From an uncultured delta proteobacterium (GTDB lineage: Bacteria; Myxococcota; Myxococcia; Myxococcales; 40CM-4-68-19), in NCBI GenBank assembly GCA_903911145.1, contig CAIWCD010000013.1, positions 248,001 to 312,000 on the forward strand: a DNA stretch of 64,000 bases, in the 5' to 3' direction. The translations under genes were made by a program, and so were the position numbers. Shown piece after piece: positions 8,448 to 18,424 of this stretch. Below the pieces are notes generated by a model. It was not told where the DNA came from, made no database searches, and worked only from the letters and a program-made list of their open reading frames with translations. How positions within the stretch are numbered: position 1 is the stretch's first letter; each line of letters begins with the position of its first letter.

Positions 8448-9203
8448 ATGATCAACGGGACGACTCCTGCGCTGCTCGGGCGGCGCGCACTGGTCACGGG
8501 CGCGGGAGTTCGCGTGGGCCGCGCGATCGCTCTCGCCTGCGCGCAGGCCGGCGCGGACGTCGCGGTGCACTTTCGAGCATCGCGCGCAGAGGCGGAAGAG
8601 ACGGCGCAGCAGATTCGCACACTCGGTCGGCGGGCCGTTCTCGTACAGGGAGATCAAGCGCTCGACGGTGGACCGGAGAAGATCGTCGAGCAGGTCGCGA
8701 CCGCGCTGGGCGGGCTCGATCTGCTCGTGCTCTCTGCGGCGCAGTTCGAGCGGAAGCCCGCGAGGGAACTCGATCGCGTGCAGTTCGAGGCGATGCTCGC
8801 GACCAATCTGACCGGACCGTTTCTGCTCGCGCGCGCGGCGCTGCCGCATCTCGAGTCAGCAAGCAACTCCGCGATCGTGACGCTGCTGGATCTCTGCGGG
8901 ACAAGCCAGGTCTGGCCGGGCTACGCCCACTACGCTGCCGCGAAGGCCGGACTGGCGGCGCTCACCCAACTGCTCGCTGTAGAGTGGGCGCCTCTGGTCC
9001 GCGTCAATGGAGTCGCGCCTGGCTACGTGCTGCCTTCCGCACAGACGACGCCAGAGGAGCAGTCGCGCCGGATTGCACGCATTCCCCTCGCGCGCGCGGG
9101 CTGCGCAGAGGACGTCGCGCAGGCGGTCGTCTATCTCGCGAGTGCGCCGTTCGTGACCGGCCAGATCCTCGCCGTCGACGGAGGCCGCTCCGTTTCGCCA
9201 TGA
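8448..9203 (+). CDS. SDR family oxidoreductase, pteridine-reductase-like
   Basis: A 251-residue Rossmann-fold short-chain dehydrogenase. The cofactor motif TGAGVRVGRAIA is near residue 19; the Arg in TGxxxRxG is typical of the pteridine reductase/FolM branch. Other landmarks are the NLTGPF segment, catalytic Tyr and Lys in YAHYAAAKAGL near residue 168, and VAPGYVLP. The Ser position of the usual SDR triad falls in IVTLLDL, where Asp or Thr replaces Ser, also as in PTR1-type enzymes. An NADPH-dependent reductase is expected; the substrate is uncertain. It is the first gene of a pair with the Fe-S carrier gene 121 bp downstream. Confidence 0.85.
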   Translation: MINGTTPALLGRRALVTGAGVRVGRAIALACAQAGADVAVHFRASRAEAEETAQQIRTLGRRAVLVQGDQALDGGPEKIVEQVATALGGLDLLVLSAAQFERKPARELDRVQFEAMLATNLTGPFLLARAALPHLESASNSAIVTLLDLCGTSQVWPGYAHYAAAKAGLAALTQLLAVEWAPLVRVNGVAPGYVLPSAQTTPEEQSRRIARIPLARAGCAEDVAQAVVYLASAPFVTGQILAVDGGRSVSP

Positions 9204-9324
9204 GCGGCATCAGATGGCCAGCTGTGCACGATGCGCATTTGGATCCACCGTGCTTGGCCCGCGCGGTGCGATCGAGTTACAGTTCCAGTTCGGCCCGGAA
9301 ACCCCGTTCCCCGAAGGAGAATCG

Positions 9325-9717
9325 ATGGAGACTGCAGTCGAGACGAACAGCGCGAAGCCCCTTGCCACGAGCGACGAACCCGGCCCGATGGTCGTCCTGA
9401 CCGCCAAGGCATCGGCGATGGTCAAGGAGACGATGGAACGCGAAGGAAACAAGTTCGCCGGGCTGCGCATCGCGGTGGTCGGCGGCGGCTGCAGCGGCTT
9501 CCAGTACAGCCTCGACCTCGACGAAGAGGGCGCCAAGGATGGCGACACCTCGTTCGTGTCGAGCGGCATCACCTGCTTTGTCGACCCGATGTCCTCGATG
9601 TACCTGATGGGCGTCGAGGTCGACTACGTCGAGACGCAGTTCGGTCAGGCCGGCTTCTCGTTCAAGAATCCGCAGGCCAAGTCGACCTGCGGCTGCGGCT
9701 CGAGCTTCAGCGCGTAG
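9325..9717 (+). CDS. HesB/IscA-type iron-sulfur carrier (ErpA-like)
   Basis: A 130-residue A-type carrier. The core domain begins VVLTAKASAMVKE near residue 23. The three conserved cysteines are present: GGGCSGFQY near residue 56 and the C-terminal CGCGSSF. These bind a [2Fe-2S] or [4Fe-4S] cluster for transfer to apoproteins. The first 20 residues are a disordered-looking extension. The ATG at 9325 is preceded by AAGGAGA and is preferred over the longer frame. No isc or suf genes are in the window. Confidence 0.92.
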   Translation: METAVETNSAKPLATSDEPGPMVVLTAKASAMVKETMEREGNKFAGLRIAVVGGGCSGFQYSLDLDEEGAKDGDTSFVSSGITCFVDPMSSMYLMGVEVDYVETQFGQAGFSFKNPQAKSTCGCGSSFSA

Positions 9718-9743
9718 TCCGGCGCGGTCTCGAGAGAGATCGC

Positions 9744-9763
9744 AGATGCTTTGAGTGCAACAC
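9744..9763. repeat. Half-site of the ACTCAAA palindrome family (site A)
   Basis: The minus strand reads TTGCACTCAAAGCATCTGCG, matching the half-site shared with 18405-18424, 21735-21754 and 46525-46544. Only one half is present. It is directly followed by a separate GC-rich terminator hairpin. Confidence 0.6.
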
Positions 9764-9767
9764 AATC

Positions 9768-9803
9768 GAACGGGCGCCCGCGATGGATGCGGAGCGCCCG
9801 TTC
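9768..9803 (+). terminator. Hairpin between the Fe-S carrier gene and a convergent gene
   Basis: Arms GAACGGGCGC (9768-9777) and GCGCCCGTTC (9794-9803) form a perfect 10-bp stem with a 16-nt loop. It lies 50 bp after the Fe-S carrier stop and 40 bp before the end of the convergent gene, so it can serve both. Confidence 0.65.
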
Positions 9804-9843
9804 TGCTTCGTACAGCTCGAGCTGCTCCCACTCGCCTTGCTGG

Positions 9844-10236
9844 CTACTGCGCGGCCTTGTCGCGACGCTCCTCGCGCTTGTCCTCGCGCTTCTGCTTGCG
9901 ATCCTCACGGCGCTCGGCCTTGTCCTCATGCAGCGCCTTCTTATCCGCGTGGATCGCCTCCCGATCGGCCTTGAGCTTCGCCTTGTCGGCGTCGACCTGC
10001 GCATCGTTGCCGACGGCCTCGTCCTTCTTGAGCTCCTGGTGATCCGCGCGGCGCTCGGCTCGGTCCTCACGCAGCTGCTTGCGTTCGGCCTTCACTTCCT
10101 TCGTGTCGGCGTGATCCTTCGCGCGGTCGGCCTGGACCTTCGCCTTGTCGGCCTGGACCTGCGCGTCGTCGGCGCGCGCGCCGTGGCTGGCGATGAGCGA
10201 TGCAGCGAGAATTGCAGCGGAGAGGAAGCGGGTCAT
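9844..10236 (-). CDS. Highly charged periplasmic repeat protein
   Basis: A 130-residue protein with a Sec signal peptide (MTRFLSAAILAASLIASHGARA). The rest is almost entirely Lys, Arg, Asp, Glu, Ala, Gln and His in repeats of seven or so residues, such as ADKAKVQADRAK, ADKAKLKADRE and KADREAIHADKKALHEDKAERRED. It should form a long single helix or coiled coil. No family is recognised. The start at 10236 has AGGAGA 6 nt upstream; a second ATG 6 nt earlier is too close to that site. A role in binding envelope polymers, metals or stress protection can only be guessed. Confidence 0.8.
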   Translation of the reverse strand: MTRFLSAAILAASLIASHGARADDAQVQADKAKVQADRAKDHADTKEVKAERKQLREDRAERRADHQELKKDEAVGNDAQVDADKAKLKADREAIHADKKALHEDKAERREDRKQKREDKREERRDKAAQ

Positions 10237-10562
10237 GGGCATCTCCTGAAAGTGAATGAAGGGTGGATTCCCCTCGGGCTGCTGCAGTGAACCGGCAGCA
10301 CGCAAATGGATAAAGCATCGGGCGTGCCGCCACGCCGACGAGCGCCAACTGGGCGGAACGAGAGGCCGTCGATCGCACACCGCAGCCCACAGTCTGAGAG
10401 ACGCAGATCCCCGACGGGGAGTCGCGCCCCGGGAGCATTGCCGCGACGGGAGGGCCGCGCCCAGCCTGTGTGATCGCGCGCACAAACACGAAGGCCCGGA
10501 TGCTCTGCTGAGCAGTCCGGGCCTCGCGAAGTCAGTCAGGTGCCGCGAAACTGACCGGCGGG
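10237..10562. other. Intergenic region between charged-protein gene and groEL
   Basis: No convincing gene in 326 bp. It holds the groEL terminator (10492-10524) and a small palindrome TCCCCGACGGGGA (10408-10420). The stretch 10243-10330 should carry the promoter of the charged-protein gene, but no clear boxes are visible. Confidence 0.6.
10492..10524 (-). terminator. Terminator after groEL
   Basis: Arms AGGCCCGGA (10492-10500) and TCCGGGCCT (10516-10524) pair perfectly. Inner TGCT and AGCA extend the stem to 13 bp with one bulged G and a 6-nt loop. It lies 39 bp downstream of the groEL stop. Confidence 0.75.
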
Positions 10563-12318
<1,756 letters not shown>

Positions 12319-12345
12319 GTCGCGATCGTCCGCCACCAGCGCGGA

Positions 12346-13089
12346 TCAGGGGGTCTGGAACAGGTCCGCAGCGGCCTTCGCGACGCTGTCGTCGAGTTCT
12401 TCGAGCGTCCCGCCACTGCCGATGGCGGAGTTCAAGAGCGTCCCGCCGCGGGTGTCGTGCAGGCGCAGCGACACCTTGTAGCGCTTGCCCAGTTTCTGCA
12501 GCTCCCCGCTGATGATCGCGTCCGCGCCGATGCGACGGCCGGTGTCGACCTCGCACTCCCCTTCGCACTCATCGAGCTTCTTCCCGCTCGCGCCGAGCAG
12601 AACGAGCAGGTTCTCCCGCGTCATCACCTCCACGCCGGGAGCGTTGCGCAGAGCGCTCTGCCGGATCACGTCGGTGAAGTACTGCACGTTCTCGTGCGTG
12701 AGTTCGCTCGCGAAGTTGCGCAGATCGAGAACTGCCAGCTTCCCGTGCAGCGACACCCCCGCGCGCGTGTTTGCCGGAGCTGTCACTGGCGCCACGAGCG
12801 GAGCAGGCGGGGCCGCTGGCGCGGTTGGCGTGGAGGGCGAGGCCTCGGCCTGAGATGAACTGGTCACTGCGTCCTTCGCCGCGATCGCCCCTTTCACTGC
12901 GAGAGAGAAGATGTGACCCAACCCGCCGTTCTCATCGGACCCGGCTGTCTCTGCGGGGCGTTCAGGAGAAGGATCCGGCTCGGGAGTCCGATGCTTGCAC
13001 CCGCCCACGACCACGACCAGCGCGAGGCAGCCCAGCACACGCCCGTTCAGAGGAGAACGGCTGGCAATGAATCCCCGCGATCGTTCCAT
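12346..13089 (-). CDS. Lipoprotein with CsgG/LpoB-like C-terminal domain
   Basis: A 247-residue lipoprotein. The signal region ends VLGCLALVVVVGGCKH, with lipobox V-G-G-C near residue 31. A Pro/Ala-rich disordered linker covers about residues 35-110. The C-terminal 135 residues (KLAVLDLRNFASE, DVIRQSALRNAPGVEVMTREN, GRRIGADAIISGELQKLGKRYKVSLRLHD) match the alpha/beta pattern of the LpoB/CsgG/FlgO group, where an N-terminal AVLDF-type strand and a ADxxxxGxL strand are usual. This fold builds secretion channels or activates cell-wall synthases. The start is at 13089, with GGAG 7 nt upstream. Confidence 0.7.
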   Translation of the reverse strand: MERSRGFIASRSPLNGRVLGCLALVVVVGGCKHRTPEPDPSPERPAETAGSDENGGLGHIFSLAVKGAIAAKDAVTSSSQAEASPSTPTAPAAPPAPLVAPVTAPANTRAGVSLHGKLAVLDLRNFASELTHENVQYFTDVIRQSALRNAPGVEVMTRENLLVLLGASGKKLDECEGECEVDTGRRIGADAIISGELQKLGKRYKVSLRLHDTRGGTLLNSAIGSGGTLEELDDSVAKAAADLFQTP

Positions 13090-13155
13090 CAACACGCTCC
13101 GAGCCCTGCGAAGAACGAGACGGCTGCAGCATGAACATCAGCGGCCACGAGCAGG

Positions 13156-14547
13156 TCAAGGCAGCAAATCGTCGGCCGCGCGGGCGAGGTCGTCGAGCGA
13201 TTTCACCGAGAGCGTCCGGTGGCAGTGGCGCGCGTAGAGCGGCATCTCGCTGTCGCCGAACCCCCAGGCGCCGCGATCTTCCGGGCAGAGCCAGAGCACG
13301 CGCCGCGCTCGCCGCTTGAGCTCGTCGAGCACCCAGGCGTTGGGAGGGTTGTAGTTGCAGCGGCCGTCGCCGATGACGAGCACCGTCGTGCGGCGGTTGA
13401 TCGACCCGAACTGCTCGCGGTGGAACTGCTCGAGCGCGCGCCCGTAGTTTGAGTTGGCGGCGAGATTGATCACGCGGCCAGCCATCGCCAGATCGACCGC
13501 GGCCGCGACGTCGCTGCTCTTGAAGAGCTGCGTCACCTCTCCGATCTCGCTGACGAAGACGAACGAGCGCACGCGCGCGTAGTGGGACTGCAGCGTGTGG
13601 ACGAACTGCAGCATCATGCGGGAGACGGTGCGGACCGAATCGGAGACATCGCAGAGCACGACGATCTCGGGGCGCTCCCTGCGGCGCGTTCGGAAGATCA
13701 GCTGCGCAGGCAATCCGCCGAGCGCGAGATTCTTGCGCAGCGTGCGTCGCACGGAGAGTGCGCCTTTGCGCCGCGCGCGCCGCCTGCGCGAGAGACGCTC
13801 CTTGAGACGCTCGGCGAGCCGCTTCACTGCCTCGCGCATCCGCTCGACCTCGTGTGGAGTGAGCGACGCGAGCGCACGCTGCGAGAGTCCACTCTCTCCG
13901 CGCGCCGCCGGATCGCGCAACCGCTGCTCGCGCTCCGCCACGCGCCGCGCCGCCTCTTCGAGCGCCTCCATCGTGCGCGCCGTTTCGCGCTGCACCACCG
14001 CGAGTTCGCCCGGCGGCACAGCGCGCGCACGCAGCGACTGAACAAACTGTCCAAGCTCCGCCTCGCTCTGCTGCGCACCCGCCGCGCCCATCACGCGGCG
14101 CGCGTAGAAGCCACGCTGGAGCGGGCTCTGCAGATTGCGGAAGTCGACGGCGAGCGAAGCCTCCTGCAGCAGGCGGGCGAGCGATTCCGAATTGCCTTCC
14201 AGCAATGCCTTCGTCAGCGGCGACAGTTCGGTCTGCGCGAGGAGTTGCGCGATCTCCTCCAGCGATTTCTCACTGAGCTTCTCGTTCTTGAGCCCCGCGA
14301 ACAGCGACGACGAGAGTCCATCGATGAGCGCCTTCTGTCCGGACCAGAAGAGCTCGAAGAGGCGATCGAAGAGAAGCGCATCGGAGGCTCGCTTGACCAT
14401 CGTCGAGCGCAGCGCCGCATGCACCAGCGGCTTCTCCTCGAGAGCGACCAACGACAGCGCAGAGATTGCGTCGGTACACTCAGCGGGAGACAGTCGCAGG
14501 CCGTTCTGCCGGAGCAACTGCGCGAACTCTTCGACACGCTTGAGCAT
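13156..14547 (-). CDS. VWA domain protein, CoxE-like
   Basis: A 463-residue protein. The N-terminal 280 residues are helical and charged. An Arg-rich stretch (RLKERLSRRRRARRKG) precedes the von Willebrand A domain from about residue 310. The metal-ion site DVSDS in EIVVLCDVSDSVR is a D-x-S-x-S MIDAS motif. The CoxE-like family usually works with a MoxR AAA+ ATPase as a chaperone pair for metalloenzymes, but no MoxR gene is adjacent. It is the last gene of a four-gene operon, 17 bp after the RNA methyltransferase gene. Confidence 0.85.
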   Translation of the reverse strand: MLKRVEEFAQLLRQNGLRLSPAECTDAISALSLVALEEKPLVHAALRSTMVKRASDALLFDRLFELFWSGQKALIDGLSSSLFAGLKNEKLSEKSLEEIAQLLAQTELSPLTKALLEGNSESLARLLQEASLAVDFRNLQSPLQRGFYARRVMGAAGAQQSEAELGQFVQSLRARAVPPGELAVVQRETARTMEALEEAARRVAEREQRLRDPAARGESGLSQRALASLTPHEVERMREAVKRLAERLKERLSRRRRARRKGALSVRRTLRKNLALGGLPAQLIFRTRRRERPEIVVLCDVSDSVRTVSRMMLQFVHTLQSHYARVRSFVFVSEIGEVTQLFKSSDVAAAVDLAMAGRVINLAANSNYGRALEQFHREQFGSINRRTTVLVIGDGRCNYNPPNAWVLDELKRRARRVLWLCPEDRGAWGFGDSEMPLYARHCHRTLSVKSLDDLARAADDLLP

Positions 14548-14564
14548 CGCGGGCCTTCGCGCCC

Positions 14565-15986
14565 TCAGCGCGCGCGTTCGAAAAGCGCGACGGTCTCGAA
14601 GTGGGCCGTCTGCGGGAAGAGATCGATTGGACGAGCGCGCGCGAGTCGATACCCCGACTGCTCGAGGAGGCGGGCGTCGCGGGCGAGCGTCGGAGCGTCG
14701 CAACTGACGTAGACGATGCGTGGCGCGTGCAACGCGGTGGCGGCCCGGATCACCGCGGCGGCCCCCGTGCGCGGAGGATCGAGGAGCACCGCATCGAGCC
14801 GTCCGCGCTCGCTCTCGTGCAGCGATGCGGTCACCGTTGCGGCGTCGCCGGCGACCAACTGCAGGCGCGCTTGCGACCTTTCTGGGAGCGGTCCAGCGAG
14901 GTTCGCCTCCTCCGCTGACTTGCGTAGGAGGCCGAGAGATGGGCCCGCGCTCTCGACGCCGATCACGGCGTGCGCGCCGGCCGCGAGCAGAGGAAGCGTC
15001 AGCGTTCCCGCGCCGCAGAACAGTTCCAGCACGCGCCCGCGCACCGCCTCGCCGAAGAACTCGAGCACCACGGCTTGCAGAAGCGCGGTCGCGCCGCGAT
15101 TGGCCTGCGCGAAGAGATCGGGGCGCGCGCGGAGTCGAAACGGCGTGCCTTGAGAGACCTGCACCGGCGCATCGGCGAGGAGAGGCTCACCGAGAAGAGT
15201 TGGCGCGGACGACGGGCCGAGAGTGATCCCGCGCAAGCCTCGAACGCGCCGCAGAAGCTGCTCTGCACGTTGTCGCGCACGCGCGCTCGGCGCCGCTTCG
15301 CAGCGCAGATCGATCGCGCCGCGGCCGCGGTTGTCGACGAGCAGACCGAGATCGGTCACCTCTGCGATCGCAAGCTCGGCGAGCACCGGCCGCACCGCAT
15401 CAGCGAGCTCCTGCAGCGCCGGTTCAAAGAGCAGGCAGCGATCGACGGACACGATCGGCGACCGCGCACCCGGCGCGACTTCGTGGCCCGCGAACCCCCA
15501 CGAGCCATTTGCCGCCCGGTGCATGCGGGCACGCTTGCGATATCCGAACGCCTCCGGGCTCGCGACGATCGGCTCGACCAACCGCGCTGCGTCCGCGATG
15601 CCTCCGATTCGCGCGAGCGCATCCACCGCGAGCGCCTGCTTGCCGGCCAGTTGCGCTTCAGACGTCACGTGCTGAAGCGGACAGCCTCCGCACCGCTCGA
15701 CATGCGGACAGGGAGGCTGCGTGCGCTGGGGGCCAGCGGCGAGGACTTTCAGCGTGCGGGCGCGGAGAAACTGCTTCGATGCACGCACGGCCGCGATCGC
15801 ATCGGAGCCACGCCCAGCCTCACTCTGCGAGCGCTCTTGAGTTTGCGGGAGGCGAGCAAGCACGCGATCGCCGGGAGCTGCACCACGCAGAAAGACGACC
15901 TGCCCGTCGAGGTGCGCGATCGATTCCCCACCGTGCGCCAACGACTCCGCGGTGAGCTCGACGTCGCGCCCGGACTGCTCGATCAC
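14565..15986 (-). CDS. TrmA/RlmD-type 23S rRNA or tRNA (uracil-5-)-methyltransferase
   Basis: A 473-residue SAM-dependent RNA methyltransferase. An N-terminal TRAM domain (about residues 1-60) is followed by a [4Fe-4S]-binding Cys cluster (CPHVERCGGCPLQH) near residue 97. The SAM motif is LELFCGAGTLTLPL near residue 315. The catalytic Cys is in VSCDAPTLARD, and LDPPRTG is the conserved loop. These show an m5U methyltransferase; whether the target is 23S rRNA (RlmC/RlmD) or tRNA is not decidable. The GTG start overlaps the stop of the PilZ gene (GTGA), so translation is coupled. Confidence 0.92.
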   Translation of the reverse strand: MIEQSGRDVELTAESLAHGGESIAHLDGQVVFLRGAAPGDRVLARLPQTQERSQSEAGRGSDAIAAVRASKQFLRARTLKVLAAGPQRTQPPCPHVERCGGCPLQHVTSEAQLAGKQALAVDALARIGGIADAARLVEPIVASPEAFGYRKRARMHRAANGSWGFAGHEVAPGARSPIVSVDRCLLFEPALQELADAVRPVLAELAIAEVTDLGLLVDNRGRGAIDLRCEAAPSARARQRAEQLLRRVRGLRGITLGPSSAPTLLGEPLLADAPVQVSQGTPFRLRARPDLFAQANRGATALLQAVVLEFFGEAVRGRVLELFCGAGTLTLPLLAAGAHAVIGVESAGPSLGLLRKSAEEANLAGPLPERSQARLQLVAGDAATVTASLHESERGRLDAVLLDPPRTGAAAVIRAATALHAPRIVYVSCDAPTLARDARLLEQSGYRLARARPIDLFPQTAHFETVALFERAR

Positions 15987-16336
15987 GCGCTCGCCAGATC
16001 CTGCGTCAGGCGCTCGACCATCTTGGCAATGCGGGCCTGCGTCTCGATATCCGGAGAGAGGAACTGGATGCCGATCCCCGGCTCGTCGACGCCAGGACCC
16101 GCCGCGCGCGACCAGGCCACGCGCCCCTTGAGCTTGCACTCGGGCTGCCCCGGGAGCTGCAGAAGAACATCGACCGGCGTGTCCTGCGGGGCGACGGCAG
16201 GCGCGTTCACGAAGACGCCGCCGAGCGATAGATTGGTTCCCCAACCAGTAAACACGCCGACGGTCGACGTCACCGAAACCAGCACTTCGTGCTGCAGGCG
16301 CGGACTCGACCGCGTGTTCGGCCCTGGAGTGCTCAT
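15983..16336 (-). CDS. PilZ domain protein
   Basis: A 117-residue single-domain protein starting MSTPGPNTRSSPRL. It has the PilZ core NLSLGGVFVNA (D/N-x-S-x-x-G) and an upstream Arg-containing stretch, but not a perfect RxxxR, so c-di-GMP binding may be weak or lost. It also has a strand-rich body (LLQLPGQPECKLKGRVAWSR) and a C-terminal helix. PilZ proteins of this type act in motility or envelope control. The ATG overlaps the upstream gene stop by 4 bp, and its own stop overlaps the methyltransferase start. Confidence 0.85.
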   Translation of the reverse strand: MSTPGPNTRSSPRLQHEVLVSVTSTVGVFTGWGTNLSLGGVFVNAPAVAPQDTPVDVLLQLPGQPECKLKGRVAWSRAAGPGVDEPGIGIQFLSPDIETQARIAKMVERLTQDLASA

Positions 16337-16929
16337 GGCTTCCTCTTCTCTGCAGGCTTCTGTGCGGCGGCCACGATGGTGGGCGCCTTCTGTTGAACAG
16401 GAACGCGAGGCAGCGCGGGCCAACGCCCGGCGGCCGCGCGAAACTCATCCGCGAGACCGATCTGATCGGCCACCGCTTCGAGCAGTCGCTCCGACGTTTC
16501 GAGCGCGATCATCGCCTCGTCGAGATCGTAGTCTGGCGCCTCGCCGGTGTCGGCGTCGAGACCATCCTCGACCAGCGTACGCAGATAGCTGGTGAAGTCC
16601 GGGGGCAGGCTCATGTTGGCCGCGAGCCGCTCGAAGTTGTCGAGCAGGCGCAGGAACGACTCGAGCGAGCTGAGCTTGCGCTCGGCGGCGAGACCCGGCG
16701 GACGTGACATCCCCGGTCGGTAGGTCGGGTCCCAGTTCGGCTGGCTGTCGCGTGCCCACTGCGAATCAACCAGCGCGCGCGCCGCATGCAACGCAGCTGC
16801 GGAGGCGCGATTGACCGCGTCGTCACACGACGGAGGAGTCATCGCCAGCAGCGCGCGCGCGCCACCGAGCGCGGCGAACGAACGGCGAAGCCGGCTGACT
16901 GCATCTGCTCGACGGTCGGAGGTCGTCAT
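16333..16929 (-). CDS. Helical protein of unknown function, first in PilZ operon
   Basis: A 198-residue soluble, mostly helical protein with no signal peptide. It contains an acidic patch (GLDADTGEAPDYDLDE) near residue 127 and a Lys/Pro-rich C-terminus. No family recognised. It overlaps the PilZ gene by 4 bp, so it is co-translated with it and may be a partner in the same pathway. It lies 60 bp downstream of the CoA-transferase operon on the same strand and could be read from it. Confidence 0.75.
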   Translation of the reverse strand: MTTSDRRADAVSRLRRSFAALGGARALLAMTPPSCDDAVNRASAAALHAARALVDSQWARDSQPNWDPTYRPGMSRPPGLAAERKLSSLESFLRLLDNFERLAANMSLPPDFTSYLRTLVEDGLDADTGEAPDYDLDEAMIALETSERLLEAVADQIGLADEFRAAAGRWPALPRVPVQQKAPTIVAAAQKPAEKRKP

Positions 16930-16989
16930 GAACTCTCTACCCTCTCACAATCGTCGCCCGCCTGCTGCATGCAGAGGGCGCGCTCGAAG

Positions 16990-17646
16990 TCAGACAGCCA
17001 TCGTCTTGAGATTCGGCGAGACGCGATAGTTCGCCTCGGTCGCCGCGCGCACCTGCGCCTCGGTCACTCCCGGCGCGAGTTCCTGCAACTCCATCCCCGT
17101 GGGCGTCACCTCGAACAAACAGAGCTCGGTGATGATCGTCCGCACGCAGCCCTTGCCCGTCAGCGGCAGCCGGCACTCCTTGAGCACCTTGCTCGAGCCG
17201 TCCTTCGCGGTGTGCTCCATCGCGGCGATCACGCGGCGCGCGCCCGTCACCAGATCCATCGCGCCGCCCATGCCCTTGACCAACTTGCCCGGGATCATCC
17301 AGTTCGCGATGTCGCCCGTCTCGCTGACCTCCATCGCGCCGAGGATCGCCACGTCGATGTGGCCGCCGCGAATCATCGCGAAGGAGTCGGCGCTGGAGAA
17401 GAAGGCCGCGCCGTCGATGGTCGTCACCGTCTCCTTGCCCGCGTTGATCAGGTCCGCATCGATCTCCGACTCAGTCGGATAGGGCCCGATGCCGAGCAAC
17501 CCGTTCTCCGACTGCAGCACGACGTCGACGCCCTTGGGCAGGTGATTGGCGACCAGCGTGGGCACGCCGATCCCGAGGTTGACGTAGTTCCCATCGCGCA
17601 GTTCTTGAGCTGCGCGGGCGGCGATCTGATCACGAGTCAGCGGCAT
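16990..17646 (-). CDS. scoB: 3-oxoacid CoA-transferase subunit B
   Basis: A 218-residue beta subunit of a family I CoA-transferase. The active-site Glu is in [10 protein letters not shown] near residue 48, and the [15 protein letters not shown] and [12 protein letters not shown] motifs are conserved. With subunit A it moves CoA from succinyl-CoA (or acyl-CoA) to acetoacetate. Together with the thiolase gene upstream this is a ketone-body or acetoacetate route to acetyl-CoA. The start at 17646 (MPLTRDQI) is the first Met of the domain. Confidence 0.92.
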   Translation of the reverse strand: MPLTRDQIAARAAQELRDGNYVNLGIGVPTLVANHLPKGVDVVLQSENGLLGIGPYPTESEIDADLINAGKETVTTIDGAAFFSSADSFAMIRGGHIDVAILGAMEVSETGDIANWMIPGKLVKGMGGAMDLVTGARRVIAAMEHTAKDGSSKVLKECRLPLTGKGCVRTIITELCLFEVTPTGMELQELAPGVTEAQVRAATEANYRVSPNLKTMAV

Positions 17647-17670
17647 GGAAAGTCTCTCTGCGGAAAAATC

Positions 17671-17699
17671 GTTGGTGTACCAATATTCGGTATGCAAAC
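17671..17699. repeat. Imperfect palindrome between scoA and scoB
   Basis: GTTGGTGTACC and GGTATGCAAAC flank AATATTC; 8 of 11 arm positions pair. It begins right at the scoA stop codon. It could be an mRNA-processing or attenuation hairpin that sets the ratio of the two subunits. Confidence 0.35.
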
Positions 17700-18394
17700 T
17701 AATTCGCGCGCAGCGTCCGCTTCTCGATCCACTTCGGCTCATTCGAGGCCTGGATGACGCGCTTGACGTAGATGCCCGGCACATGGACGAGGTCGGGATC
17801 GAGCTCGCCCGGCTTCACGATCTGCTCGGCTTCGACGATCGTCACACGCGCAGCGGTGCACATCATCGGAGAGAAGTTCCGCGCGGTCTTGCGGAAGACG
17901 AGGTTGCCCATCGTGTCGGCCTTCCAGGCGTGGACGATGGCGAAGTCGGCGGTCAGCCCGGTCTCGAAGATCATCTCGCGCCCGTTGAGGACGCGCGACT
18001 CCTTGCCCTTCGCGATCAGCGTGCCCGCGCCCGTCGGTGTAAAGAAGCCGCCGATGCCCGCGCCGCCTGCGCGGATGCGCTCGGCGAGCGTGCCCTGCGG
18101 GTTCAACTCGACCTCGATCTCGCCCGCGAGATACTGCCGCTCGAACTCCTTGTTCTCGCCGACGTAGCTCGCAATCACGCGCTTCACTTGCCGCGTCTTG
18201 AGCAGCACGCCGAGCCCGCGATCGTTGGTGCCGCAGTTGTTGCTCACCAGCGTGAGGTTCTTGACGCCCTTGGCAAGAATCGCCGCGATAAGCATGTCCG
18301 CGTTTCCGCAGAGTCCGAATCCACCGCTCATGATCATCGCGCCGTCCTGGATGTCGGCGACGGCGGCGGTTGCGCTCTCAAAGACCTTGTTCAT
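17699..18394 (-). CDS. scoA: 3-oxoacid CoA-transferase subunit A
   Basis: A 231-residue alpha subunit. It has the family signature [11 protein letters not shown] near residue 24, [12 protein letters not shown], and [14 protein letters not shown]-type motifs near residue 117. Ordered thiolase, scoA, scoB on one strand with short gaps (30 and 52 bp), indicating an operon. The 52-bp gap before scoB contains an imperfect palindrome. Confidence 0.92.
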   Translation of the reverse strand: MNKVFESATAAVADIQDGAMIMSGGFGLCGNADMLIAAILAKGVKNLTLVSNNCGTNDRGLGVLLKTRQVKRVIASYVGENKEFERQYLAGEIEVELNPQGTLAERIRAGGAGIGGFFTPTGAGTLIAKGKESRVLNGREMIFETGLTADFAIVHAWKADTMGNLVFRKTARNFSPMMCTAARVTIVEAEQIVKPGELDPDLVHVPGIYVKRVIQASNEPKWIEKRTLRAN

Positions 18395-18404
18395 GGGCTC
18401 TCCC

Positions 18405-18424
18405 GAAGATGTGTTGAGTGCAAA
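18405..18424. repeat. Half-site of the ACTCAAA palindrome family (site B)
   Basis: The minus strand reads TTGCACTCAACACATCTTCG, 17 of 20 matches to the half-site consensus. It sits inside the thiolase operon, between the thiolase stop and the scoA start. Confidence 0.45.
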
